Below, in pieces: positions 16,886-26,232 of a stretch of DNA of 33,404 nucleotides; position 1 is the first letter of the stretch, and the number at the start of each line of letters is the position of its first letter. The stretch is from Acidobacteriota bacterium (GTDB lineage: Bacteria; Acidobacteriota; Terriglobia; Bryobacterales; Bryobacteraceae). Under the pieces are notes generated by a model. That model saw nothing but the letters and a program-made list of their open reading frames with translations. It made no database searches and was not told where the DNA came from. The DNA is taken from positions 1-33,404 of the forward strand of contig JANXLY010000409.1 of assembly GCA_025354885.1 (NCBI GenBank), in the 5' to 3' direction. Both the position numbers and the translations under genes were made by a program.

Positions 16886-18305
16886 GCAGCGCCTCTGGCA
16901 AGTGATCGCAAAGGTTGGAGGCGAGCGAGGTCATCTCGTGGCCATGCCTCGCGGCAAGCTCACCACAGCGTCCATGCAGGTAAACCGCCGCGAGGGTAGC
17001 CTGAACGGGATGCTTCGGGTATTGGCTGAGCAGGGCTGCCAATAATCCGGTAAGCACGTCTCCGGAGCCGGCCTTGGCGAGGGCAGGAGAGCCAGTTGGG
17101 TTGATCCAGGTCTGGCCGTCAGGCAAGGCAACCAGGGTGCGCTGCCCCTTGAGAATGATGATGCTGTTCACTCGGACCGCGAGTTGACTCGCGTCCTCAA
17201 TTCGATTCTCAATTGGCCTTCCCAGAAGGCGCGCCATTTCACCAGGGTGCGGTGTGAGAATGCGTGGGAAGTAGGCGAGGTGGGGCTCGATGAGTGGCGA
17301 AAGGTTATTTAGAGCGTCAGCGTCGAGCACCAGAGTTGTGGTCAGGTAGCGAAAGAGATTCTGTACCAATTCGCACATTGCCGCGCTAGTACCAAGGCCG
17401 GGGCCGATGGCAACAACGCTTCTACCAGGAAGCTCTTTGTTCATCAAATCCCAGTCGCCCTGCATCAGGTCGGGGAGGCTTGGGCTGAAGCCTGATTCGG
17501 GTGAATACACGGTCGCAAGGCCTGCACCGCCGCGGATGGCTGCTACACCAGCAAGCTGGAGTGCACCTGGTTTTCCCTTGGCTCCACCGACGATCGCTAC
17601 ATGGCCGAAATTGCCTTTGTGGGAATTGCGCTCACGCGGCATGCCGATGGGCTTGAGATCAGCAAGAGTGATGAGATTTAGTTTTGCAGAAGCAAGGAAT
17701 CGATCGGGAATGCCGATGGGAGCAACAACCAGTTCACCCATCTGGTCGCAACCGGGGGGCATGACTTGTTCGAGCTTGGGGGCGGCAAAAGTGACCGTGA
17801 GCTGAGCGTCGACTTGCCCACCACTGGGAATGTCAACGGCAACTCTGTTCGCAAGGGGCAGCGAGTTGATGCTGGAGACGAGCTCGGTAATGGGCGATCG
17901 CAATTCTCCGCTTATGCCTGTGCCTAGCAACGCGTCGATCGCGAGCGTTGTCGCTGCAAGGTCTGGCGGCACTTGCATTGTGTAAGGGATACCCAGGGCT
18001 TCAAGCATCTGGAGCTGCCGGGCCGCATCCGGGGCAAGTTCCTCCGGAGCATAGGCGAGAATGACTTTAAGTTGTGCGGGCCGATGGAGAACATAAAGGA
18101 GCCTCGCGAGGGCGAGGCCGTCTCCCCCATTGTTTCCCTTGCCACAAAAGATCGCGATTCGCTGTTTGGAGAGTGGCGAGTAGCGTTGCTCCATTGCGCG
18201 CAGCAGGGCATGCGCAGCATTCTCCATCAGCACGAGGGCAGGTATGCCACCATCGATGGCCGCAAGGTCTGCAGCGCGCATTTCAGAATGGGTCAGCACC
18301 TTCAT
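16872..18305 (-). CDS. nnr: Bifunctional NAD(P)HX epimerase / ADP-dependent NAD(P)HX dehydratase
   Basis: The 477-residue protein repairs hydrated NADH and NADPH. The N-terminal epimerase (YjeF_N) domain shows FCGKGNNGGDGLALARLL (53-70) and VDIPSG. The C-terminal ribokinase-like dehydratase domain shows HVAIVGGAKGKPGALQLAG, LTPHPGEMARLLG, ILKGQRT and the catalytic AGSGDVLTG. Length and domain order are standard for the fused enzyme. Its start overlaps the stop of the K+-channel gene by 4 nt (ATGA), and tsaE overlaps its end, so the three genes form one translationally coupled unit. Confidence 0.95.
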   Translation of the reverse strand: MKVLTHSEMRAADLAAIDGGIPALVLMENAAHALLRAMEQRYSPLSKQRIAIFCGKGNNGGDGLALARLLYVLHRPAQLKVILAYAPEELAPDAARQLQMLEALGIPYTMQVPPDLAATTLAIDALLGTGISGELRSPITELVSSINSLPLANRVAVDIPSGGQVDAQLTVTFAAPKLEQVMPPGCDQMGELVVAPIGIPDRFLASAKLNLITLADLKPIGMPRERNSHKGNFGHVAIVGGAKGKPGALQLAGVAAIRGGAGLATVYSPESGFSPSLPDLMQGDWDLMNKELPGRSVVAIGPGLGTSAAMCELVQNLFRYLTTTLVLDADALNNLSPLIEPHLAYFPRILTPHPGEMARLLGRPIENRIEDASQLAVRVNSIIILKGQRTLVALPDGQTWINPTGSPALAKAGSGDVLTGLLAALLSQYPKHPVQATLAAVYLHGRCGELAARHGHEMTSLASNLCDHLPEALHELT

Positions 18306-19315
18306 GACTTGGCTATTACCAGCACTTTTTCCAGCGCCTGCAGAGAGCTGGTTTTTCCCATCACGATCAGGTGGTCGCCCGGATTGATTTTCGAATCGGC
18401 GTCCGGGTTGAAAAACATTTCCCCACTGGTCCGCCGAATGGCAAGAACGGTGACGCCATACTCGCGGCGCAGTTCTTTGAGGTCCCTCAAAGAACGGCTG
18501 GAGAGCTCCGAACTTTCGTCGATGCGGAACTGCTCGATGCCAAGATCGACCGCCGGGTCGAGCATTGCGTAATCGAGAAACTGGGTAACGTGGGGCCGAA
18601 TCAAAGACTGTGCGAGCCGCGAACCGGTAACGCCATAGGGGGAGACGACAGCGTCGGCACCAGCCCGGCGTAACTTGGCGGCGGATTCGTCTTCGTTGGC
18701 GCGCGTGGCAACTGTCATTTTTGGATTGAGAGTTTTTGCCGACAGTGTAAGAAACAGGTTATCGGCGTCGCTGGCAAGGGCCGCGACCAGTCCCCGGGCC
18801 CGATCGATGCGGACTCCACGTAGCGTCTCGTCACGGGTCGAGTCTGCAAGTACACCAAGCATGCCGGCCTTGATGACCATCTCGATGCGGTCTTCGTCGT
18901 TGTCAATCACGACCAGCGGCACCTTCGATCGCATGAGCTCGTAGGCAGCGCCGCGACCGACACGGCCAAAGCCGCAGATGATGAAGTGATCGTGGAGGGA
19001 GTCGATCATGCGTTGTCTCCTTTTGCGGTCAAAATAATGGTCGAGCTGGAGCTCTATGATCGTGGAGGTCATCATGCCAACTCCGAAGAGGATGGCGTTT
19101 ACTCCCACGAGAAGCAGGATCATGTTGAAGACACGGCCTGCGGTGGAAAGGGTTTTGACTTCGTAATAGCCGACGGTGGTGAGCGTGATCACCGTCATGT
19201 AGAGTGCGTCAAACCAGTGGTAGTGCTCAACGACGATAAACCCGATAGTGCCGAAAATAATCAGCGCCAGCATCAAACCGAAGAAGAGAAGGGCACGGCG
19301 GCGAAGGATTTCCAT
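18302..19315 (-). CDS. Two-helix K+ channel with cytoplasmic RCK (TrkA-N/TrkA-C) domain and an atypical filter
   Basis: The 337-residue protein has a first helix (8-30), a pore helix and filter (38-52) and a second helix (62-85), then an RCK nucleotide-binding domain (HFIICGFGRVGRG, glycines 115, 117, 120; acidic ID at the end of strand two) and a TrkA-C domain (about 255-335). This is the MthK/Kch layout: gating by ligand binding to the RCK ring. The filter reads TVGYY (47-51) where TVGYG is usual, so the second filter glycine is a tyrosine. The gene lies 6 nt after the phosphatase stop and overlaps nnr downstream. Confidence 0.87.
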   Translation of the reverse strand: MEILRRRALLFFGLMLALIIFGTIGFIVVEHYHWFDALYMTVITLTTVGYYEVKTLSTAGRVFNMILLLVGVNAILFGVGMMTSTIIELQLDHYFDRKRRQRMIDSLHDHFIICGFGRVGRGAAYELMRSKVPLVVIDNDEDRIEMVIKAGMLGVLADSTRDETLRGVRIDRARGLVAALASDADNLFLTLSAKTLNPKMTVATRANEDESAAKLRRAGADAVVSPYGVTGSRLAQSLIRPHVTQFLDYAMLDPAVDLGIEQFRIDESSELSSRSLRDLKELRREYGVTVLAIRRTSGEMFFNPDADSKINPGDHLIVMGKTSSLQALEKVLVIAKS

Positions 19316-19321
19316 GGCGAG

Positions 19322-21280
19322 TCAGGACCTGCGGGCGATAAGCATGGTCATGTCGTCCTGCAGTTCGGGGGATCCGGTCCACTGGTTGACAGCCTCCATG
19401 ACTGCTTCGATGATCCCGTTGTCGCTCAAATGAGCATTGCGCTTGACGACATCGATGAGCCTGTCTTCGCCGAACATCTCGTCGTAATCGTTCTGAGGCT
19501 CCGAAATTCCGTCGGTGTAAAGCAGAAGAATGTCGCCAGCTTCGAGCACGATGGAGCTTTCTTCGTATTGTGCAAAGGGGAAGGCACCCACAACCATGCC
19601 GTCCACGGCAAGCAGCGAAGCTTCACCCTTGCGGATGAGAATCGGTGGAAGATGGCCGGCGTTGGTGTAGCGAAGGACAGAAGTATTTTCGTCGAAGATC
19701 CCCAGAAAGAAGGTGGAGAACTTCTCGGGGGCCGTGTTAGCGTAGAGCTGTTTGTTGAGTTCTGTAACAATCTCGGAGCAGCAGAGGTTGGTTCTGGAGC
19801 TCTGGATCCGGTAGCGAAAACTGGACTGCACCGTGGCCATCAGAAGGGCGGCCGAGATTCCCTTGCCGGCCACATCGCCCATAGAAAAGCAGAGCTCATG
19901 ATCGCAGAGACGATGGAAATCGAAGTAATCGCCCGATACCATCCGCGCTGGCTGGTAGTGGGCCGTCAGAGCGAGGTGAGTCGAGGCCGGAACGGATTTG
20001 GGATAGAGCTGGCGCTGCACTTCGCTGGCAATTTCGAGTTCTGCGTTGAGGCGTTCATTCTCCTTGGCTACCCTCAGAAGCCGCTCGAGATTTTCAGTCA
20101 TCCTGTTGAAAGACTCGCCCAACTGCGCCAATTGATCACGTCCCTTCAAGAGAATGCGATGAGAGAAGTTGCCCTCCATGACGCGGTTGGTGCCTTCGTA
20201 AATGTCGTGGACGGTATTTGTAATTGTTCGTGTGAGGGTGACACCAATAATGAGCGCGATGATCTCGAAGATCAGGAAAAGCGAAGCAAGAAAAATGAGC
20301 GGGCCAAGGCTGAAATTCTGATCCCAATCCTGCCGCGACGAGAAGATGACTTTGAGCACTGTGAAGATGCGTGTCTGTAGAACGAGTACGCCGTTTCCTG
20401 AGCTAAGAGCCTCGTCCCAAAACACAACAGGAACAACGCTAAACCAGGTGAGTTGGAAGTCAGCGCGGTTGATGGCTTCGGGGACGGGCACCTCGGTTGG
20501 GACGATGGCGGGCGCCTTCGACGAACTCTTGCGCCTGCGAATACGAAAGCCCGATCCTGTGTCTTCCACCGTCCCGCGCAAGGAAACCGGGCCGAGTTTT
20601 GGTACCAGGTTAGAGAGGTAAGAGGCAGACAGTGGGGCCATCGCCGTGACCTCGCCATCGGCAGAACGGATATGGGCCCAAATGTAATATTCGTTCGCCT
20701 TTCGCAGAATACCGGCATTGTCCTGAATCGAAGTTGGTGCCTTCTCAATACTCGCGTCAGAGGGGTAGACATAACTCTCGTCCTGATCGACGCGAATCTC
20801 GAAATTCGGGAACCGTTCTTCAAAGAAGCTGCCTAGCCGCTCAATAGAAGCGAGCCGCCGATCCGGTGGAACACGAAGAACCGACTCAGCCGCGCCACGT
20901 AAAGTCCCCACCTGTCGGTCGAGTTCACTATTGACGAGGTAAATCGCCATCTGGCCTGTAATGAAATAAGTGATGACCGAACTAAGTGTGCCAAGCAGAA
21001 GTAGTGGCACAAGAGCAATAAATACATAGGCCACGACGAGGCGATTTCGGAGACGCCAGATCAGACTGCGCAACATCAGTTTGCCCAGGCGCCAGATGGC
21101 GACCGGGGCAGTGGCAATCAATCCCATGATGGAGATCGCAAGCCATAACTCCCCCCAACTCTGATTTACAGTAGCGATCAGCAAAAGTAAAAAGAGCGCA
21201 AAAATCCGTTCCCACCAGCCGATACGGCTGATGGCCTCGCGGAGAGTCAACTTGCGGGGTGGACTGATGAGTGGCGTCAC
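19322..21280 (-). CDS. Membrane PP2C/SpoIIE-type serine phosphatase with HAMP domain (RsbU-like)
   Basis: The 652-residue protein has two hydrophobic segments near 28-65, another at about 80-110, an extracytoplasmic sensor region (about 115-315), a helix (about 325-350), a HAMP linker (about 350-400), a short coiled coil (NERLNAELEIASEVQRQLYP) and a C-terminal SpoIIE phosphatase domain (about 425-650). Metal-binding motifs GDYFDF, GDVAGKG and LYTDGI...DDMTM are present, so it is probably active on a phosphorylated anti-anti-sigma-like protein. No STAS protein or anti-sigma kinase is adjacent. The GTG start at 21280 overlaps the LOG gene stop by 4 nt. Confidence 0.9.
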   Translation of the reverse strand: MTPLISPPRKLTLREAISRIGWWERIFALFLLLLIATVNQSWGELWLAISIMGLIATAPVAIWRLGKLMLRSLIWRLRNRLVVAYVFIALVPLLLLGTLSSVITYFITGQMAIYLVNSELDRQVGTLRGAAESVLRVPPDRRLASIERLGSFFEERFPNFEIRVDQDESYVYPSDASIEKAPTSIQDNAGILRKANEYYIWAHIRSADGEVTAMAPLSASYLSNLVPKLGPVSLRGTVEDTGSGFRIRRRKSSSKAPAIVPTEVPVPEAINRADFQLTWFSVVPVVFWDEALSSGNGVLVLQTRIFTVLKVIFSSRQDWDQNFSLGPLIFLASLFLIFEIIALIIGVTLTRTITNTVHDIYEGTNRVMEGNFSHRILLKGRDQLAQLGESFNRMTENLERLLRVAKENERLNAELEIASEVQRQLYPKSVPASTHLALTAHYQPARMVSGDYFDFHRLCDHELCFSMGDVAGKGISAALLMATVQSSFRYRIQSSRTNLCCSEIVTELNKQLYANTAPEKFSTFFLGIFDENTSVLRYTNAGHLPPILIRKGEASLLAVDGMVVGAFPFAQYEESSIVLEAGDILLLYTDGISEPQNDYDEMFGEDRLIDVVKRNAHLSDNGIIEAVMEAVNQWTGSPELQDDMTMLIARRS

Positions 21281-22086
21281 ACGCGGGAACTGGCGATGGC
21301 CGGAGTCTTGATTTCGGCGTCGGGCAGCGGAACCTCTGGATTCAAGTATAAGTTTGTCAGACCATCTTTGAGAATTGCGAAAGCTGTGTCTACATCATCG
21401 GTAAACTCAAACAGCTTCAAGTCTTCAACGCCGATCATGCCGGTTTCCACAAGAGCATCAAAGTTGAGGATCTTCTTCCAGAAAGAAGTGCCATAGAGAA
21501 GACAGACCATTCGCTTGTGGAGCTTGCGAGTCTGCGCAAGAGTAAGAATCTCACTGAGCTCGTCCAGAGTGCCAAAACCACCTGGAAACACAACCAGTGC
21601 TTTGGCCAGATAAGCGAACCAGAACTTGCGCATGAAAAAGTAATGGAATTCAAAACTCAGATCTTTGGTGATGTAAGGGTTTGGCATCTGCTCCATGGGC
21701 AAACCGATGTTGAGTCCGATGGAGAGGCCATTTGCGTCCAGGGCCCCGCGGTTGGCTGCTTCCATGATGCCTGGACCTCCTCCCGTGCATACAACAAACA
21801 TTCGCTCTGTGTCCGTCAAACTTATCGACCAATCGGTAAGGCGGCGTGCCAGTTCACGGCATTCGTCATAGTAACGAGCCATGGGGTGTGTGGCGTAAGC
21901 GGCGTCTTCCGGCGAAGGAATGCGCGCCGAGCCAAAGAAAACGAGAGTGTCGTGGATGTGATGCAGGCGAAACTCGCGGAGCGGGTCAAGGTATTCAGAA
22001 AGGATGCGGACACTGCGGCCCTCAGGGGAATGCAGAAACTCGGGTTTCTCGTAAGCGAGCTGGTCGCGGGTAATCTTATTGCTCAT
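21277..22086 (-). CDS. LOG-family nucleotide phosphoribohydrolase-like protein
   Basis: The 269-residue protein carries GGGPGIMEAANRGA and PGGFGTLDEL, the paired signature of the LOG family (often labelled lysine decarboxylase in error). Members cleave cytokinin riboside monophosphates or AMP-like nucleotides to base and ribose 5-phosphate. A longer open frame starts at 22323, but its first 79 residues lie antiparallel over lpxD and look non-coding. ATG 22086, 11 nt inside the lpxD end, gives a sensible start (MSNKITRDQLAYEKPEF). Coupling to lpxD is likely. Confidence 0.88.
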   Translation of the reverse strand: MSNKITRDQLAYEKPEFLHSPEGRSVRILSEYLDPLREFRLHHIHDTLVFFGSARIPSPEDAAYATHPMARYYDECRELARRLTDWSISLTDTERMFVVCTGGGPGIMEAANRGALDANGLSIGLNIGLPMEQMPNPYITKDLSFEFHYFFMRKFWFAYLAKALVVFPGGFGTLDELSEILTLAQTRKLHKRMVCLLYGTSFWKKILNFDALVETGMIGVEDLKLFEFTDDVDTAFAILKDGLTNLYLNPEVPLPDAEIKTPAIASSRV

Positions 22087-23107
22087 TTTGAGGAGTGCTT
22101 TCTTCAAGGGACTTGAGGCGTGATTCCAGGTCGCGAAGAGTGCGCACCATTTCGCCGAGTTTTGGAAAGGCAGTGACAGCGCGCCGCCATTCCCGGAAGT
22201 CGAATGCCGGGGAGCCGGAGACAATCGTGCCGGCTTCGACGTCATGACCGACACCGCTTTGAGCATAGACGACAGCGTTGTCGTTGATCGTGAGATGACC
22301 GGAGACGCCGACTTGACCGGCAAGCAGGACGGATTTCTTCAGGATCGTTGATCCTGCAAGACCAACCTGAGAACAGAGAATGTTGTCGGGGCCGACTACG
22401 CAGGCATGGCCAACCTGAACGAGTGAGTCGACCTTCGCGCCGCGCTCAACGCGGGTTTCGCCCATTGTGGCGCGGTCGATATTGGTCAGGCTCTGGATCT
22501 CGACATCGTCTTCAACGACGGTAATGCCGGATTGTACGATCTTGTGGTGTGAACCATCGGCGCGCTTGGCAAAGCCGAATCCATCGCCCCCGATCACCGT
22601 GTTGTTCTGGAGAATGACCCGGTTGCCGATGCGGCAGAATTCACGAACCACAGAGTGGGAGTGGGCAAGAAAATCGTCGCCGATCTCCGCGCCAGCGTAG
22701 ATAACGACATGGGGGTGAAGGGTTGCGTTTCTGCCAATCTTCACGCTGTCGCCGACATAACAGAAGGGGGCGATGGATGCACCCACACCAATTGAGGCAG
22801 TAGGGGAGACGAAAGCCTGTGGTGAAATGCCGGCTGGAAGTTGGGGTGCTTGGTAAAAAAATTCCAGGGCACGAGCGAAATCAAGGTAGGGGTTGGTGGA
22901 GATCAGTGTGGGGATGTGGGGAGAAGGCTGGGCGGCTATGATCGCCGAAGCTTGGGAGGCTTTCACCTTGTGGCCGTATTTTGGATTTGCGAGGAAGGTG
23001 AGTTGGCCCGGGCTGGCCTGCTCCATGCCGCTGAGGGAGTGGATTTCAGGATCAGAATCACCGGTGACGGAACAATTCAGGCGAGCGGCAATCTCGGATA
23101 AGAGCAT
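22076..23107 (-). CDS. lpxD: UDP-3-O-(3-hydroxyacyl)glucosamine N-acyltransferase
   Basis: The 343-residue enzyme adds the second hydroxyacyl chain in lipid A synthesis, so the organism should have a lipid A outer membrane. It has the LpxD N-terminal uridine-binding domain (SGMEQASPGQLTFLANPKY), a left-handed beta-helix of hexapeptide repeats (about 110-290), the catalytic-His region HSHSVVRE..., and the late GQVGVSGHLTI, then a C-terminal helix. An upstream extension from 23215 is rejected; ATG 23107 gives the usual start MLLSEIAARL with AGAAGG 3 nt away. No other lpx gene is in the window. Confidence 0.94.
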   Translation of the reverse strand: MLLSEIAARLNCSVTGDSDPEIHSLSGMEQASPGQLTFLANPKYGHKVKASQASAIIAAQPSPHIPTLISTNPYLDFARALEFFYQAPQLPAGISPQAFVSPTASIGVGASIAPFCYVGDSVKIGRNATLHPHVVIYAGAEIGDDFLAHSHSVVREFCRIGNRVILQNNTVIGGDGFGFAKRADGSHHKIVQSGITVVEDDVEIQSLTNIDRATMGETRVERGAKVDSLVQVGHACVVGPDNILCSQVGLAGSTILKKSVLLAGQVGVSGHLTINDNAVVYAQSGVGHDVEAGTIVSGSPAFDFREWRRAVTAFPKLGEMVRTLRDLESRLKSLEESTPQNEQ

Positions 23108-23127
23108 ACGCCTTCTATTGTGCCGTG

Positions 23128-23385
23128 CTAAGTGGCCTTGGAGGCGCAGGCGGTAGAACAATATTGGCCTTGAACGAGTCGTTCGGCGGGAGAGTAAGTT
23201 CCGCAGACGGGACACTTCTTGAGAGGGGTAGAGTTGCTGGCTGCCTGTTGCGGACCTTGCGGAGCAGCCTTCGGTTGATCTGGATTCACCATCTGTGTGA
23301 CCTCTTTGGAGATCATGGCGATGACTCCGCGAATGAAGGCGGCGGCAATTGCGGCGATGAGGAGTCCGATGAGTGCTTTGATCAT
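23128..23385 (-). CDS. Small membrane-anchored zinc-ribbon-like protein
   Basis: The 85-residue protein has an N-terminal hydrophobic helix (about 3-25), a polar Pro/Gln/Ala linker (35-55) and a C-terminal four-cysteine cluster (KKCPVCGTYSP...GQYCSTAC; C58, C61, C76, C80), which suggests one bound zinc. The sequence resembles short hypothetical proteins with a C-terminal treble-clef/zinc-ribbon element; no function was recognised. It stands 20 nt upstream of lpxD and 19 nt downstream of the terminator at 23405-23434. No clear ribosome site is visible before ATG 23385. Confidence 0.7.
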   Translation of the reverse strand: MIKALIGLLIAAIAAAFIRGVIAMISKEVTQMVNPDQPKAAPQGPQQAASNSTPLKKCPVCGTYSPAERLVQGQYCSTACASKAT

Positions 23386-23404
23386 AGTTTTCAGGTCAAA
23401 TTAG

Positions 23405-23434
23405 AAAAAGGGCGGCCCATGTGAGCCGCCCTTT
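23405..23434 (-). terminator. Rho-independent terminator for the TPR-protein transcript
   Basis: On the minus strand a 10-bp perfect stem (AAAGGGCGGC / GCCGCCCTTT) with an 8-nt loop ends in TTTTT. It lies 20 nt after the TPR-gene stop and 19 nt before the zinc-ribbon gene start. It should end the VWFA-pccB-TPR transcript. Partial read-through into the lpxD cluster is possible, since little room is left for a promoter. Confidence 0.88.
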
Positions 23435-23454
23435 CATTTGGATGTAAAGAACGG

Positions 23455-24645
23455 CTAGTTCTTCTTTTTCTTTGCGGCCGGTGCAGGAGCACCTTTCTTG
23501 GAATCGGGGTTGACGTAAGTAGTCTGCAGAGTGCCGCCCATCGTTTCGATCATGCCCTTTGCGCTTGCTGCAAACTGTCCGTCCGGCTTGAGCGAGAGGT
23601 ACTTTTCAAATGAGGATTGTGCGCCCTCAGGGAAGGTCATCTTGCCTGTCTTGGCATCTACAGTAGCCTTGCCCGTAAAGTAGATACCCAGCTGGTAATG
23701 GGCATCTGCGTAGTTGGGGTCTGCTTCGACTGCCTTCTTGAAGGCGATCCCAGCGGGTTCGTTTTGACCGGCATTGATGAGCAATGCGCCGAGATTGTAG
23801 AAGTAGCGACCTGCACCAGGAGGATCGAGGGTAGCTGCTTTGTTCAAATTTTCCTGGGCTTCCAGAAACTTGCCAGAGCGGGCAAGCGCAAGACCGTAGT
23901 TGTTGAAATAGGCTGCATCGTCCGGTTTGAGTTCAATTGCCTTCTTGAAGGATTCGAGCGACTTCTCGTTGGCGGCGTCCTTTTCTGCTCCAGTCTTCGT
24001 TTTCGCAAGTCCGCTATAAGCATCAGCGAGCTGGCCGAAAATCACATGCTGCTTGGGGTCGAGAACAGCGGCCTTTTCGAGTGACTCAACGGCAACCTGG
24101 AAGTTGCCAGCCTTGATCGCTTCCATACCGCCATTGAAGGAGTCATTCAACTCCTTGTTTTTCTTCATGGATTCCGCACGTTCCTTGGCCTGCTTTTCGA
24201 GGGCAGCCTTCTGCTCGGGACTCATGTCCCGTTCCATTTCCTTGGTGATCACACCCGTATCAGCAGCCTTTTGCATAGCCTGCTGCTTGGCAGCCTGCTC
24301 GGCAAGGTTGAATTTTACAGGCACTGGATCGCCAAGGCGCATCCGAACGCCTTTGAGCGTATCAACGATTTTGCCATCGATTTCGCAGGCGACATCATAG
24401 GTGCCCAGGGGGAGACCGGCGTGGAAGAATTCGCCCTTTTTGTTGGTCTTTACCTTATAGCTACCTTTGATATCGGTACGTGTGATTAGAATGAGCGCGG
24501 CATCCTTGCCGACGGGCTTTCCGTCCGCGCCAGTGACGACGCCTTCGAGCGCGCCAGTTTGAGAATAAGCAGGGGCGGCGCTGAGGCCGAGGAACAAGGC
24601 GAGTACTGAACTCAAGCCCAACAGGTTCCGAACGAGATTTTTCAT
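23455..24645 (-). CDS. Secreted carboxypeptidase-regulatory-like / TPR protein
   Basis: The 396-residue protein begins with a signal peptide (about 1-29, ending AAPAYSQ), followed by a carboxypeptidase regulatory-like beta domain (GALEGVVTGADGKPVGKDAAL, about 32-105), a charged helical linker, and tetratricopeptide repeats (about 165-345; e.g. AAYFNNYGLALARSGKFLEAQENLNKAA), ending in a Lys-rich tail. It is probably a periplasmic or surface scaffold. ATG 24645 is chosen over a GTG at 24654 because GGAG sits 9 nt before it. It follows the carboxyltransferase by 37 nt and ends before a strong terminator. Confidence 0.85.
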   Translation of the reverse strand: MKNLVRNLLGLSSVLALFLGLSAAPAYSQTGALEGVVTGADGKPVGKDAALILITRTDIKGSYKVKTNKKGEFFHAGLPLGTYDVACEIDGKIVDTLKGVRMRLGDPVPVKFNLAEQAAKQQAMQKAADTGVITKEMERDMSPEQKAALEKQAKERAESMKKNKELNDSFNGGMEAIKAGNFQVAVESLEKAAVLDPKQHVIFGQLADAYSGLAKTKTGAEKDAANEKSLESFKKAIELKPDDAAYFNNYGLALARSGKFLEAQENLNKAATLDPPGAGRYFYNLGALLINAGQNEPAGIAFKKAVEADPNYADAHYQLGIYFTGKATVDAKTGKMTFPEGAQSSFEKYLSLKPDGQFAASAKGMIETMGGTLQTTYVNPDSKKGAPAPAAKKKKN

Positions 24646-24681
24646 GGGTTTCACTCCGATTGTGGTTCCTCCCTGAGAATA

Positions 24682-26232
24682 CTACAGAGGAATATTACCG
24701 TGCTTCTTCTTCGGCATTGTGTCGACCTTGTTTTCGAGCATCCGCAAGGCGCGAATCACCCGGGGACGCGTTTCTCGCGGCAGGATAACGTCGTCGATAT
24801 AACCGCGTTCGGCGGCCACGAAGGGGTTGGTGAATTTCTCTTTGAACTCTTGCACTTTCTCGGCTCTCAACTCCTGCTGGTTGGACGCGCGTGAAAGTTC
24901 GTTGCGGTACACGATGTTCACTGCCCCCTCTGCTCCCATCACGGCGATTTCGGCAGTGGGGTAAGCCAGGTTGATATCGGTGCGTAGGTGTTTGGAGCCC
25001 ATCACGCAATAAGCGCCACCATAGGCTTTGCGCGTGATGATCGTGATCTTTGGGACAGTTGCTTCGGCGTATGCATAAAGCAGCTTTGCCCCGTGGCGAA
25101 TGATGCCGCCAAATTCCTGTTCCGTTCCTGGAAGAAAACCGGGCACATCTTCAAAAGTGAGGATCGGAATATTGAACGCATCGCAGAAGCGAACAAAGCG
25201 TGCACCTTTAACGCTGGAGTTGATGTCGAGACAGCCGGCGAGGACAGCGGGCTGATTAGCCACGATCCCAACCGTTTGCCCTGCCATGCGGGCAAATCCC
25301 ACAACGATGTTTCGGGCGTAGTGTTCGTGAACTTCAAAAAAATCGGCGTCGTCGACAACACGGCTGATGATGTCCTTGATGTCATAGGGCTGGTTCGATT
25401 CTGCGGGGACAACAGAATCGAGAGTGATGTCCATGCGGTCTTCTGGGTCATCAGTTGCAACGCGCGGGGCAGCGTCGCGATTGTTTTGCGGTAGAAAACT
25501 CAAAAGGCGCCGCACCTGTCTGAGGCAATCCTTGTCAGAGGGGGCAAGAAAATGCGCAACCCCGGAGGTAGCGTTGTGTGTCATGCCGCCTCCGAGTTCT
25601 TCTTTCGAAACTTCTTCGTGCGTGACAGTTCGGATCACGTCGGGGCCCGTGACGAACATATGCGAAGTGCCGTCCACCATAAAAATGAAATCCGTGAGGG
25701 CGGGTGAGTAAACAGCGCCGCCCGCGCAAGGGCCGAGCACTGCGGAAATTTGAGGTACAACGCCAGAGGCAAGCGTGTTCCTCAAGAAGATGTCGGCGTA
25801 ACCGGCAAGGGATACAACGCCCTCCTGGATGCGCGCACCGCCTGAATCATTCAGCCCAACCAGCGGTGCCCCATTCTTCAATGCCATGTCCATCACTTTG
25901 CAAATCTTTAGGGCATTTGATTCCGAGAGCGATCCGCCGAGCACTGTAAAGTCCTGCGCGAAGACGTACACCAGACGGCCATTGACATAGCCGTAACCCG
26001 TAACAAAGCCGTCTCCATCAAAGATCTGCGCATCCATGCCGAAGTCGCGACAGCGGTGGCGCACAAAAGGGTCGAGTTCTTCGAAGCTGCCTTCATCGAG
26101 CAGGAATTCCACTCGCTCGCGGGCAGTGAGTTTGCCATCCCGGCGCTGGCGCTCGAGGCGATCCGCGCCGCCTCCGAGTTTTGCATTGGCACGACGGCGT
26201 TCGAGTTCCTCGGCTGGGTTCATGTCTGGCAT
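24682..26232 (-). CDS. Acyl-CoA carboxylase carboxyltransferase subunit (propionyl/methylmalonyl-CoA type)
   Basis: The 516-residue enzyme transfers CO2 from carboxybiotin to an acyl-CoA. Features are the early [24 protein letters not shown], the N-half oxyanion segment [25 protein letters not shown], and the C-half [31 protein letters not shown]...RKAYGGAY, ending KKHGNIPL. Length and the C-terminal end match propionyl-CoA carboxylase beta chains. The biotin carboxylase/carrier subunit is not in the window. Its ATG overlaps the VWFA stop (TGATG), and an in-frame ATG at 26223 is a minor alternative. Confidence 0.94.
   Translation of the reverse strand: MPDMNPAEELERRRANAKLGGGADRLERQRRDGKLTARERVEFLLDEGSFEELDPFVRHRCRDFGMDAQIFDGDGFVTGYGYVNGRLVYVFAQDFTVLGGSLSESNALKICKVMDMALKNGAPLVGLNDSGGARIQEGVVSLAGYADIFLRNTLASGVVPQISAVLGPCAGGAVYSPALTDFIFMVDGTSHMFVTGPDVIRTVTHEEVSKEELGGGMTHNATSGVAHFLAPSDKDCLRQVRRLLSFLPQNNRDAAPRVATDDPEDRMDITLDSVVPAESNQPYDIKDIISRVVDDADFFEVHEHYARNIVVGFARMAGQTVGIVANQPAVLAGCLDINSSVKGARFVRFCDAFNIPILTFEDVPGFLPGTEQEFGGIIRHGAKLLYAYAEATVPKITIITRKAYGGAYCVMGSKHLRTDINLAYPTAEIAVMGAEGAVNIVYRNELSRASNQQELRAEKVQEFKEKFTNPFVAAERGYIDDVILPRETRPRVIRALRMLENKVDTMPKKKHGNIPL

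Noticed and set aside
18986..20380. A 464-residue plus-strand open frame over the K+ channel and phosphatase genes
   Set aside because: Both genes beneath are well supported by motifs; the frame is rich in His, Asp and Glu, as expected for an antisense shadow.
22087..22323. N-terminal extension of the LOG protein
   Set aside because: The 79 extra residues overlap lpxD in another frame and have Ser/Thr/Lys-rich shadow composition; the family start lies at 22086.
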